NCBI RefSeq assembly: GCF_000189755.2
Contig: NZ_KI912183.1
Coordinates: 2,048,257-2,112,256, forward strand
Reading direction: 5' to 3'
From: Desulfotomaculum nigrificans DSM 574
GTDB taxonomy: Bacteria > Bacillota > Desulfotomaculia > Desulfotomaculales > Desulfotomaculaceae
DNA length: 64,000 nt
Positions 54,002 to 62,267 of this stretch are shown here, piece by piece (the first letter of the stretch is position 1; the number at the start of each line of letters is the position of its first letter). A program made the translations under genes and the position numbers. The notes below the pieces were generated by a model that ran no database searches, had not been told where the DNA came from, and saw only the letters and a list, made by a program, of their open reading frames with translations.

Positions 54002-55675
54002 ATGTCTAAACTGCTACCCTACCTAATAGTCTTCCTACTTTTCTTAGCCTATACTCCCACCGGCTCTGACACCACCATGCAACAGGATATTGTGGTCATG
54101 GGGGATGATTTTGCTGCCTGTGCTGCGGCCCGCAGTGCTGCGGCGGCGGCACCGGACAAAAGAGTTTTGCTGGTGGTGCCGAGCCCGGTGTACCGGCTGG
54201 GCGGCCTTGGTACCGTGGGGGGGCAGAACTTTACCGATATCCGTCTCTGGCAGAAGCAATTGGTTACCCAGGGCTCCTTTGGCCGCTGGTACGCCAAGGC
54301 GGGGCAGTTTTATAACACCGACCGGATGGCACAAATTATTGAAGATGATTTAGCTCAATTCCCCAACCTTAAAATCTTATACGGCTACGATATTGCAGAA
54401 GTTGGCTTAGAGCAAAATAAGATAACGGAACTCAAACTGCGCAGTCTGCGGCGGGAAACAAACGGCACGGTGGTCTGGGGGCCAGGCAGGCAAAAAGTAA
54501 AGGGGCAAGTTTTTATTGATGCCTCGGTGGACGGGCGGTTAACCAGGTTAGCGGGTAATCCGGTGAGCGTCGGCCGGGCTGACTGGCCGGTGGATTTCTT
54601 ACCGGCGGGTGAACAGTCCGGTGCCGCCAGGCAGCAGGCCGCCACTTTGATGTTTCAGGTTAAGGGAGTAAAAACCCCGGCCAAAGCCATGCGCATCCAG
54701 GATTGGGAATTTGTTAGGGACGCCAAAGGCAGCTGGGGAGTAGCCGGGGGAAAGCAGGCCTTTGCGGCTGACCCCCTGGTAGCAGCATTTAACGATAAAT
54801 TTGCTGCCCGGGGGTTGGCCATTAAGCCCATCAATGCCGCCACCAACGGGCGGGACAGTGACGTTTGGTGGGTCAACTGCCTGCTGGTCTTTAATGTGGA
54901 TGGCCGGGCTTATATCAGGGATAAGGGCAGCAGCGGCTACCCGCCAGATATGTTGGCCGGACAGCTGACCGTTGATGAGGCCTGGTTGAAAGCCCGCCGG
55001 TTCCTGCAAACCCCTGATTTTATCAAGGTCCTGCACCGATTCCAGGTGCAGGACCCCGCCACCGGCCAGTGGTACGGCTTTGGCCAGGCAGACTTGGTTT
55101 ATGATGATAACGGCCAACCGGTAGTTGGACAAACTATGTATATCCGGGAGACAGTACACAGCCCCCTGTCCGGAAAGCTCACACCGGGTACGGAGAACAG
55201 CAACTTCGCGGTAACCACCGGGGAAGCCCAGCAGGCCGGACCTAACCCCGGGGGAGCAGATGCCCGGAACTACCGTAATCGGGTTGGCCTTGGTTACTAC
55301 ATGATGGATATTAACGCCTTTACCCCGGAGGATCTCAAGGCCTCGGGCCGGTATGATTGGCCCGTCACCAAACACCTGCGCCCGGATTGGCAGCAGGCCG
55401 GCGGGCAACCCAAAAACCCGGTTTACCTGCCCTTGGACGTACTAATCCCGGCCAAGTCAGACAACCTGCTGGTTCCCGGATATGCCGCCGGTATTTCCTC
55501 CTTTGCCTGGGCTGAGCTCCGGGTATTGCCCAACCTGGCTGTGCTGGGGGATGCCGCCGGTGTAACAGCCGCCCGGTCCCTGGCAGTCAAAAGAAATCCC
55601 AGGCAATTTGCCCGTGCGGACATCGCCTGGGTACAGGAAAAACTCAAACAATTTGGGGCCAGGTTAGATAAATGA
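54002..55675 (+). CDS. Secreted FAD-dependent oxidoreductase (FAD_oxidored family)
   Basis: 557 residues with an N-terminal signal-like helix (LLPYLIVFLLFLAYT). The FAD domain has DIVVMGDDFAACAAARSAAA, a variant GxGxxG, and the adjacent GGLGTVGGQNFTDI. The C-terminal FAD segment LVPGYAAGISSFAWAELR precedes GDAAGVTAARSLA. The same family has members of unknown substrate. It is a paralogue of the partial gene at 62268-64000 and is the only large plus-strand gene. It converges on the lipoprotein gene, with a shared terminator. Confidence 0.85.
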   Translation: MSKLLPYLIVFLLFLAYTPTGSDTTMQQDIVVMGDDFAACAAARSAAAAAPDKRVLLVVPSPVYRLGGLGTVGGQNFTDIRLWQKQLVTQGSFGRWYAKAGQFYNTDRMAQIIEDDLAQFPNLKILYGYDIAEVGLEQNKITELKLRSLRRETNGTVVWGPGRQKVKGQVFIDASVDGRLTRLAGNPVSVGRADWPVDFLPAGEQSGAARQQAATLMFQVKGVKTPAKAMRIQDWEFVRDAKGSWGVAGGKQAFAADPLVAAFNDKFAARGLAIKPINAATNGRDSDVWWVNCLLVFNVDGRAYIRDKGSSGYPPDMLAGQLTVDEAWLKARRFLQTPDFIKVLHRFQVQDPATGQWYGFGQADLVYDDNGQPVVGQTMYIRETVHSPLSGKLTPGTENSNFAVTTGEAQQAGPNPGGADARNYRNRVGLGYYMMDINAFTPEDLKASGRYDWPVTKHLRPDWQQAGGQPKNPVYLPLDVLIPAKSDNLLVPGYAAGISSFAWAELRVLPNLAVLGDAAGVTAARSLAVKRNPRQFARADIAWVQEKLKQFGARLDK

Positions 55676-55707
55676 CCGGGTAAGGTTCTCCCTACCCGGT
55701 TGTTGTT
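55675..55707. terminator. Bidirectional terminator between convergent genes
   Basis: ACCGGGTAAGG then CTACCCGGTTGTTGTT, overlapping the stop of the FAD oxidoreductase and facing the lipoprotein gene stop. Confidence 0.75.
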
Positions 55708-56278
55708 ACTTCTTATTGGCTTTGTCCAAAGCCGGCTGCAGCTTGGCTTTATATTCATTGTATTTTTCTACCATATAGTTCTGGTACAAATCCTTGATTT
55801 GATCATCGTTTAGCTGTTTCAGCTTATTGGTTTGCGCATCCAGGATGCCCTCGGTGGCCATAAAAATGAAGTCGTTGACGGTCTTCCGGATTTTTTTACC
55901 ATAGGCTAAACCGTCTTTGTAGATGGCCTCATTTTTAGCACTTTCCGGGAACAGGTTGACATCCATGTGTAAATCATATTCTTTAATTAAGCCCCGAACA
56001 GTATCTTTGGACTTTTTCAACTGATTAAGAAAGTCCTCTTTAGTAGCTTTACCCTGCTGCCAGGCTGTGTAGGACTTACTGATTTCACTATGCACGGCAT
56101 CTAAACGGCTGAGCCATTCCTTCTCCTTAATGGCCAGGTTTTGCACCGGATCCCCTTCCATCTTGGCAGCCTGTTCGGGGGTTTTTACTTCCACCTTAGT
56201 CTTAGACCCACCACAGCCAAAGGCCACTAAACTAAAGGATATTACCAGCGCCAGTAATAACAAGATTTTCTTCTTCAA
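55706..56278 (-). CDS. Lipoprotein of unknown function
   Basis: 190 residues with a lipoprotein signal (LVAFGCGGSKT, Cys ~22). The mature part is charged and helical (KEKEWLSRLDAVHSEISKSY) without recognisable motifs. I do not recognise the family. It may have a promoter of its own, because a terminator stands upstream at 56395. Confidence 0.7.
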   Translation of the reverse strand: MKKKILLLLALVISFSLVAFGCGGSKTKVEVKTPEQAAKMEGDPVQNLAIKEKEWLSRLDAVHSEISKSYTAWQQGKATKEDFLNQLKKSKDTVRGLIKEYDLHMDVNLFPESAKNEAIYKDGLAYGKKIRKTVNDFIFMATEGILDAQTNKLKQLNDDQIKDLYQNYMVEKYNEYKAKLQPALDKANKK

Positions 56279-56394
56279 GTTTCGATACCTCCTTGTCTAA
56301 ACCTAATCATTCGGCAAAGTTACTTATATTCCTTCAATATCTGCTGAGTCCTGACCAGGTAACTTCTGTAAACGGTTAGCTTAACCCATTTTAA

Positions 56395-56419
56395 AACCCG
56401 GGGGACAGACCCCCGGGTT
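56395..56419 (-). terminator. Terminator after the beta-propeller gene
   Basis: AACCCGGGGGTCTGTCCCCC then GGGTT followed by TTAAAATG on the minus strand, 18 bases after the stop codon. Confidence 0.8.
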
Positions 56420-56436
56420 AAGGTATGCCAGACACT

Positions 56437-57459
56437 TTATCTACTCCACACAACCTTCATGCTGCTGCCTACTACCTCAGCAACTCTGGTGCGGCCGGTA
56501 ACCATGGTCCCGGCAATTAACACGTTACCCTCGGCGGTGGGCTGGGCCATCCACAGATCCGTCACCGGGGCGGTTTTATAAAGGTCGCCCCAGGACATGG
56601 CTGCCAATACCTGTCCGCCGGCATCCACCTTAAAAACCGTATGCTGTACCTTATCAGTTATCAGCGTGGTGCCATCAGCCAGCCGCAGGGCATCCAGGGG
56701 CTGCACTAAACCGGGGGTTTGGCTGCCCGCCGCCGCAGCAGCCTGCCAGACGATCTTTTTAGCCGGGGATACTTCAAGTACCCGGCCCCTGGCATAGCCC
56801 TTATCCACAATCAAAGTATTGCCATTGGCCAAACGATGGGCCCGCACCGGATGCGCCAGATAGCCGGAGGTGCCGGGCCGGCCGGGTTTACCTAACCCAT
56901 ACTGCCACACCACCTGATAATCGGGGCTTACTTCCCTTACCTCAAAGGGCAGCACCACCAGGGTGTTACCGTTGGCTAACCGCTCCGCATACCTGGGGGC
57001 ACAGGCCAGGGAAGGCAGTACATACTCCCAGGCCTTCTTACCATCCGGGGTGAATTCCACTACCCTGGGTACAAAGGGGGCGCCGGGGGCGCCGGAATCG
57101 GCCACCAAAGTATTGCCGTTGTCCAACCGCTGGGCACTGTTGGCCTGGATGCCCCGGTAAGCCCAAACCTCATTACCGGCCTGGTCCACCTCAATGACCC
57201 CCGGATCCCAGGCCCCCACCCGGCAGACCAGCAGGTGGCCATTGGGTAACTTTTGCGCATAGTGGGCCAGGTTGTATGTAATATTGGCAATATAGTCGGC
57301 AGCCAGCACCGGTGATGCCGGAGCAGCTGTGGTGACAGCCGGTTGCTCGGGGGCCGCCGGTGTTGGCGTGGCACCGCCGGTTTCGTCTGCCATGGCCGGT
57401 ACAGCCATGCTCAAGGCCAGGGTCAGAGATAAACCCAAGTTTAAGATTTTATTCCTCAC
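56437..57459 (-). CDS. Secreted beta-propeller protein (PQQ/ASST-like repeats)
   Basis: 340 residues with a signal peptide ending at AMAVPAMADE, then a Pro/Ala/Thr linker. Repeated blades of the type RLANGNTLVVLPF, EVSPDYQVVWQYG, RLANGNTLIVD and EVSPAKKIVWQ follow. This pattern is seen in arylsulfotransferase-like and other propellers. No catalytic His for sulfotransfer is obvious, so a binding role is likely. It is followed in the same direction by the terminator and preceded six bases away by the glycosidase gene, so the two are co-transcribed. Confidence 0.75.
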   Translation of the reverse strand: MRNKILNLGLSLTLALSMAVPAMADETGGATPTPAAPEQPAVTTAAPASPVLAADYIANITYNLAHYAQKLPNGHLLVCRVGAWDPGVIEVDQAGNEVWAYRGIQANSAQRLDNGNTLVADSGAPGAPFVPRVVEFTPDGKKAWEYVLPSLACAPRYAERLANGNTLVVLPFEVREVSPDYQVVWQYGLGKPGRPGTSGYLAHPVRAHRLANGNTLIVDKGYARGRVLEVSPAKKIVWQAAAAAGSQTPGLVQPLDALRLADGTTLITDKVQHTVFKVDAGGQVLAAMSWGDLYKTAPVTDLWMAQPTAEGNVLIAGTMVTGRTRVAEVVGSSMKVVWSR

Positions 57460-57465
57460 TGTCCA

Positions 57466-58611
57466 CTACCTCCTCCCACCGGTTATATAAATGGCCGGTA
57501 TCTGACCGGTATCATAATTTACATTGGCGCCCAGGGCTTCCCCCACCAAACGCATGGGCACCAGGGTACGTCCGTTGATTAACTGTGCCGGTACGTCGAG
57601 CTTGGTGGTTTTACCGTTAACCACGGCGGTGGACTTACCCACCGTCAGCTGAACGGTGTAACTTCCTTTAACACCGGTGACCGTCTTAGTGTTTTCATCC
57701 CAGCTGACTGACGCCCCCAGAACCTCAAAGATGCGCCGCATGGGTACCAAAGTACGGCCCTTTTCCACCAGGGGAGGTACATCAAAAAAGATCCTCTGAT
57801 TATCGATATACACCGGCAGCTGTTGCAAAACCACCAAACCGTTGCTGATGGCCCGCTCCTTACCATCCGAAGGACGGTTGACAATCTTACCGTTAACCAC
57901 CATCTCACTGGAACCGCCGCCGTCCAGGGCCATGGCCTGTACCGCCCCCAGGTCAATCATCAGATAAGACAGTTCCTCCAGGGTTAATCCTTCACTGTAG
58001 CCCTTCTGGCGGCCGTCCACTTCCACCAGCAGCACTTTACCGTCGGCAGTGACTCCCACCGCCGTTCTGCCCGCCGGTTTAAGCACCGACCCCCATAAAC
58101 CTTCCTGGACAGCCTGATCCACCGGCAGGCCGTCCTTAACCAATAACGGGCCGCCGCTTAATAAATGGCGGATGTTTTCCCAGCCGGTCATATTGCCGGG
58201 AAAGTAACCCATTTGCACCCCGCCGGCATAATTAAAGCCCAGAGAGGTACGCAAAATGTTACTGGTGGTTACCTGTTTACCATCAATAATTAACGAGCCA
58301 TCGGGCATACCGGTTTTGGTATCAAAAAATCCGCCGTTAATGGCCGCAATGGCCCCGGTGCGCCCGGCCATACTACTTAACACTTCCTTTTGCCCCAATA
58401 TATCATTACCCAACACCGGTCGGATCTCGGTATAGGGCTGCTTAGGGTCAACTTCCAGCACATGGCCCTTCACCGGCCCGCCCTGCCAGTTGGTGCGCTC
58501 GATGGTCCAGTAACGAATACCCGGTGCCAATTGCTCTGCAGCCGCAGCAGGGTAAGCCCAGGCCAGGGCCAGACACAAACAAAAAATACCAATTAACCTG
58601 TTAAACTTCAT
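57466..58611 (-). CDS. Phosphodiester glycosidase (NAGPA/DUF2233) with C-terminal copper-amine-oxidase-N domain
   Basis: 381 residues from the ATG at 58611 with GGAGAGG upstream. A signal peptide (LIGIFCLCLALAWAYPAAAA) is followed by the NAGPA-like fold (about 35-245), with GAIAAINGGFFD, GRTAVGVTADGKVLLVEVDG and ALDGGGSSEMVVNG. A stalk-forming CuAO_N domain occupies about 255-380 (GRTLVPMRRIFEVLGASVSW and GRTLVPMRLVGEALGANV). Members cleave N-acetylglucosamine phosphodiesters; the domain with repeated LVPMR often anchors to the wall. Probably trims or remodels a wall polymer. Confidence 0.85.
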   Translation of the reverse strand: MKFNRLIGIFCLCLALAWAYPAAAAEQLAPGIRYWTIERTNWQGGPVKGHVLEVDPKQPYTEIRPVLGNDILGQKEVLSSMAGRTGAIAAINGGFFDTKTGMPDGSLIIDGKQVTTSNILRTSLGFNYAGGVQMGYFPGNMTGWENIRHLLSGGPLLVKDGLPVDQAVQEGLWGSVLKPAGRTAVGVTADGKVLLVEVDGRQKGYSEGLTLEELSYLMIDLGAVQAMALDGGGSSEMVVNGKIVNRPSDGKERAISNGLVVLQQLPVYIDNQRIFFDVPPLVEKGRTLVPMRRIFEVLGASVSWDENTKTVTGVKGSYTVQLTVGKSTAVVNGKTTKLDVPAQLINGRTLVPMRLVGEALGANVNYDTGQIPAIYITGGRR

Positions 58612-58647
58612 TTTAAACCTCTCCATTGTTACTTTAGACTTTTTATT

Positions 58648-59784
58648 TTACAGGTACCCGGCCGCCGGCCCCCTCTTGCCTGTATACCGATCCAAAACCT
58701 GCAGGGCCAGGGCCGCGGTACGCTGGGCCTGCAGGCGCAGGGGCTCCACCTCCCGGATTAATTCCTCCCGGGCCAGCCAGGGCTCCTTGATGATTTCCTC
58801 CACCGCCGCCCACAAACTCTCAAAATCCGGGTTGGCCACATCGGCGGCCGCCTTTCTGCCTAATAAATCCATAAACCGGTCAATCTTGGGATCGTAGGAC
58901 AGGGCCACCGGCGGCACGTGCATCACCGCCGCCAAAATCAAAGCATGCAGCCGCATGCCAATAAGTAAATCCATATTGGCAATTAAACTGGCCATTTCTA
59001 TTACCGAATACTGTCCGGACAGCACCACCGCCGGTTGTTCCATGCGGCTGACAATTTCCCGGGAGGTCTCTAAATCGTCCGGGTAGTGCATGGGCAGGAA
59101 TACCACCTGATAACCCAGCCGGGCCAGCTTATCGCAGACCTCCCCCAGCATTTCTTTATAGGCCGTAAGCCCCTGCCATTCCCGGACCGAAACCCCCACC
59201 AGCTTGCGCTCGATGGATAAGTCCAGCCCGGCCTCCTGCAAAATCTGCCCGCCGATCTTCTCATCAATAAACTTTTGTTCCAGTCCCAGCACCGGATCAG
59301 CCGTGACGGTAACCCGGGGCCGGGTAATTTTCATATCCGCCAGGTCCTGCCGGGAGGATTCATCCCTGACGGTGATGTAATTTACCCTGTTTACCACCAG
59401 GCGCATGAGCAGTCGGCCCAGTTTGGAATTCACCGGTCCGATGCCCTGGGCATAAAAGAACACCGGCTTACCCAGTAACCTGGCCAGCCCAATAACCCCC
59501 AGGTAATAAATGAGACTCTTGAGCCCGGTGACATCCTGCAGCAGGCTGCCGCCCCCACTGATTAACATATCGGCCTCCTTGAGGGCGCGGTAGATGTCCA
59601 TGAGCTTCCACCGGTTGGCGGCGGTTACTTTATAGATCTCCGCCGTTTCCTCCGGCCGGTTGGACAGCACTTCAATGCGCAGCCCAAGGCGCAAATCCCG
59701 CAGGGTTTTCAGGATACTGAAAAGAACTGCCTCATCCCCTAAATTGTTAAACCCGTAATAGCCCGACAGCACAACTTTAGCCAT
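58648..59784 (-). CDS. csaB: Polysaccharide pyruvyl transferase CsaB
   Basis: 378 residues. The N-terminal SGYYGFNNLGDEAVLFSIL and LISGGGSLLQDVT segments are typical, as is the central GMRLHALILAAVMHVPPVAL. It adds pyruvate to a secondary wall polymer, which is what SLH domains bind. The SLH protease at 44.8 kb is a likely client. It overlaps the DUF5693 gene by eight bases, a conserved pairing in this group of bacteria. Confidence 0.93.
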   Translation of the reverse strand: MAKVVLSGYYGFNNLGDEAVLFSILKTLRDLRLGLRIEVLSNRPEETAEIYKVTAANRWKLMDIYRALKEADMLISGGGSLLQDVTGLKSLIYYLGVIGLARLLGKPVFFYAQGIGPVNSKLGRLLMRLVVNRVNYITVRDESSRQDLADMKITRPRVTVTADPVLGLEQKFIDEKIGGQILQEAGLDLSIERKLVGVSVREWQGLTAYKEMLGEVCDKLARLGYQVVFLPMHYPDDLETSREIVSRMEQPAVVLSGQYSVIEMASLIANMDLLIGMRLHALILAAVMHVPPVALSYDPKIDRFMDLLGRKAAADVANPDFESLWAAVEEIIKEPWLAREELIREVEPLRLQAQRTAALALQVLDRYTGKRGPAAGYL

Positions 59785-61759
59785 TTAAATACCCTCTCCC
59801 CCGGCGGAGGGTTAGCCTAATCACCAGGAACAAGGCTAACCCCAGCAAAATACCCAGCCATAACCCGTGGAAGGCCCGCAGCAGGGAAACCACCAGGGGT
59901 GTATGAATATGGGCAAAGGTATTCACCAACGATGCCTGTCCAATGGTGCCCAACAACAACAGCGGTAAAAAGCGGTTATCCCGGTAACCGTAAATCAACA
60001 GCAGCATTAAGGCCGGGTGGCCCAGCAGAAACTCCTTGGTGCGGGGACGCACACCCAGCAAGTGATCAAGCAGCGTGCGGAACTGCATTTCGGTGCTGCT
60101 GACCGTCATCGCCTCGTTGCCGGTGCGGGCCACATAAACAGCCACCACCACCGCCATCACCCCGGCGGCCAGGACAATGCCCAGCCTAAGCGGGTGGTTC
60201 CACAAACTTTTCACTTTGGCTGCCACCCCTTCACCCTGGGCTGCCAGCAAAGCAAAGTAAACCAAAACAATCAGTAAGGGCAGCACATGGGCCAGCTTAA
60301 CCCCCATAAACTGGTCCAGCTTAAGCATGAACCCGGCATCAGCCAGCAGGCCCACCATAAACAGGGCCCCCAGCAGGGAAAACAGTGAAATCCGGATGAA
60401 CGCCAGCACAGCTTGTCCCGGTGCCAGCCCCTCCCGCCGGACATTAGTTATCAGGGACAGGGTGGGGAAAATAATCACAGCAGCCAGGGCCATCAGCTTA
60501 CGGGCCAGAGCTAAATCAAAGTACAGCAACCCCGCCCAGATTACCGGGGCAGCAGCTGCAGCCAGCGGCACCAGCCTGCTTAAGCCCAGTTTGTCCAATA
60601 GCCGGAGCCCCCCGGCTATAACCCCCAGGCCAATCAGGAACAATACCCAGTGGGAACTGGGAATAGGGGGCAGCTTACCGGCCGGTCCCACCTGTAATCC
60701 TTCGCTATGCAGCCGGGAAACCAACGAATCCATAAAGCCAAGGTTGTACTCAATAGGGTCATTGCTCATTAAAAAGGGGCGGATTAACAAAATCCGGTGA
60801 TCCCGTTCAGCCGCCGCCAGGGCATAGCGATCCAAAGCTTCCCCGGGGGTAATGCCGGCTTTAATTTCTTTTTGGTCAATGGTGTGCAGCCGCACCACAT
60901 TTTTGTCCAGCAGTATGCCCAGTTTAGTCAAACCCTGCTGGGGAAAGAATTCAATCTGTGCCACCGGTACATTTAGTTGCCTGATTTGATAGGCCACCTC
61001 GGGAAGTAAGGAAGGCATGCCCGGCTGAAAACCCACAATATTGGGGTCATTAAACATGACGGCGGAAAGATTAGGAATGTTACGGTAGGAAGCAAAAACT
61101 TTTTTAATACTCTGCTGGGAAGCCCGATCCCAGCTGCGAATTTGCAGAACAGTTCTCATTCCTGCGGCCTGCACATCTTGTAAGGAGGACTTAGTAAAGC
61201 CAACACCCAAATCCTTCATACTTACATACGGTTTAACAGTCTCAATTACGTAGGTGTCCGAACCAATTTCATAGGACTTAACACCGGTCAGCTTGGCGGA
61301 CATCTGATAAGAAACCTGATTAAACAGGTCCCGGTCAAACATCACCAGGTAGGTGTTTTTTTTATTAATGGCGGTCCGGGCTGAAAGTCCCGGCAGCCAG
61401 GCCGGGGCACTGCCCGCCCGCTGCCGGTTTAACAGGGCCTGGCCGCTGTAAACCTGGATATCGCTGCTGACGGTTAAATCATCCAGCATCGACTCCCGCA
61501 GCACCACCGTGGTGATGCCGTGCTCTTTAAACCGCTGCAGAGCCTGCACCGGGGTGAGGCCCTGGAGACCGGCCAGCGAACTAATCTCATCATAGTTTAA
61601 GGCCAGTTCCACCTGGCGGAAATCCTTTTCCACCATATATCGCTGCCAAAAGGCCAGGTGGGCCGCAGCCAAAACCGCCACCACCAGCATGGCCAGAGTA
61701 CCGTATTTAAACCATTTACTCTGCAAACATAATCTCCCCTTCTCGACAAGTTTCCCCAC
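59777..61759 (-). CDS. DUF5693 family membrane protein
   Basis: 660 residues: an N-terminal membrane helix, a large outside domain of about 330 residues (with RFKEHGITTVVLRESMLDD and GVFTK-like motifs), and about nine C-terminal helices. The family is often next to csaB. Its function is not established, but a link to wall polymer export or assembly is likely from context. The 3' end overlaps csaB. Confidence 0.85.
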   Translation of the reverse strand: MGKLVEKGRLCLQSKWFKYGTLAMLVVAVLAAAHLAFWQRYMVEKDFRQVELALNYDEISSLAGLQGLTPVQALQRFKEHGITTVVLRESMLDDLTVSSDIQVYSGQALLNRQRAGSAPAWLPGLSARTAINKKNTYLVMFDRDLFNQVSYQMSAKLTGVKSYEIGSDTYVIETVKPYVSMKDLGVGFTKSSLQDVQAAGMRTVLQIRSWDRASQQSIKKVFASYRNIPNLSAVMFNDPNIVGFQPGMPSLLPEVAYQIRQLNVPVAQIEFFPQQGLTKLGILLDKNVVRLHTIDQKEIKAGITPGEALDRYALAAAERDHRILLIRPFLMSNDPIEYNLGFMDSLVSRLHSEGLQVGPAGKLPPIPSSHWVLFLIGLGVIAGGLRLLDKLGLSRLVPLAAAAAPVIWAGLLYFDLALARKLMALAAVIIFPTLSLITNVRREGLAPGQAVLAFIRISLFSLLGALFMVGLLADAGFMLKLDQFMGVKLAHVLPLLIVLVYFALLAAQGEGVAAKVKSLWNHPLRLGIVLAAGVMAVVVAVYVARTGNEAMTVSSTEMQFRTLLDHLLGVRPRTKEFLLGHPALMLLLIYGYRDNRFLPLLLLGTIGQASLVNTFAHIHTPLVVSLLRAFHGLWLGILLGLALFLVIRLTLRRGRGYLNG

Positions 61760-61790
61760 TTATTATACCTCTAACAGGGAAATAGGCACA

Positions 61791-61823
61791 AATTAAACCG
61801 CGTCAAATGCGCGGTCTAATTTT
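61791..61823 (-). terminator. Terminator before the DUF5693 gene
   Basis: AATTAGACCGCGCATTTGAC then GCGGTTTAATT on the minus strand, ending the coiled-coil gene transcript upstream of the DUF5693 leader. Confidence 0.7.
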
Positions 61824-61839
61824 AATAATTCTTCCTGCA

Positions 61840-62265
61840 TTATTTAACTTTCTTTAAAGCAGATATCTCCGCTTCCTGGTGTACTGATTTAGCCGCCAAT
61901 ATATCCAGCATTTCTGAATGGTGCAACTGAACACCGGCAACCCGGTCAAGCTTTATTTCCATCCGGCCCAGCTTGGTCTCCAGGCGATCAAACTTTGCAT
62001 TAAGAGTATCCAGTTTTTCCGCCAGGTCAGCGGTTTTATCTTCGTGCTCCTGCCAGCCGTCAAAGAGGATACGGAGTTTGTCTGCTGCTTTGTTTTCTAC
62101 ATACAGCTGCAGCTGATCAATTGTGTTTTCTACTTTTTCAATTCTGTTTTCTAACTTTGATTGCCCTTTTTCGAGTGAAGTAAGGCGGCTCTCTACAACA
62201 TCCAATTTTTCAAAAACTTTGTTGAACTGCTGAATCATTATATTTTGGAATTCCTCGTTATCCAT
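61840..62265 (-). CDS. Coiled-coil protein of unknown function
   Basis: 141 residues, nearly all heptad repeat (KVFEKLDVVESRLTSLEKGQ, LNAKFDRLETKLGRMEIKLD). No signal peptide or membrane helix. It starts two bases after the partial FAD oxidoreductase ends, so it is translated from the same mRNA. Proteins of this kind often follow sporulation or phage genes, but the function is unknown. Confidence 0.75.
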   Translation of the reverse strand: MDNEEFQNIMIQQFNKVFEKLDVVESRLTSLEKGQSKLENRIEKVENTIDQLQLYVENKAADKLRILFDGWQEHEDKTADLAEKLDTLNAKFDRLETKLGRMEIKLDRVAGVQLHHSEMLDILAAKSVHQEAEISALKKVK

Positions 62266-62267
62266 GG

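Noticed and set aside
54599-55408. Minus-strand 269-codon frame over the FAD oxidoreductase
   Set aside because: Antisense shadow; the plus-strand frame has signal peptide and FAD motifs.
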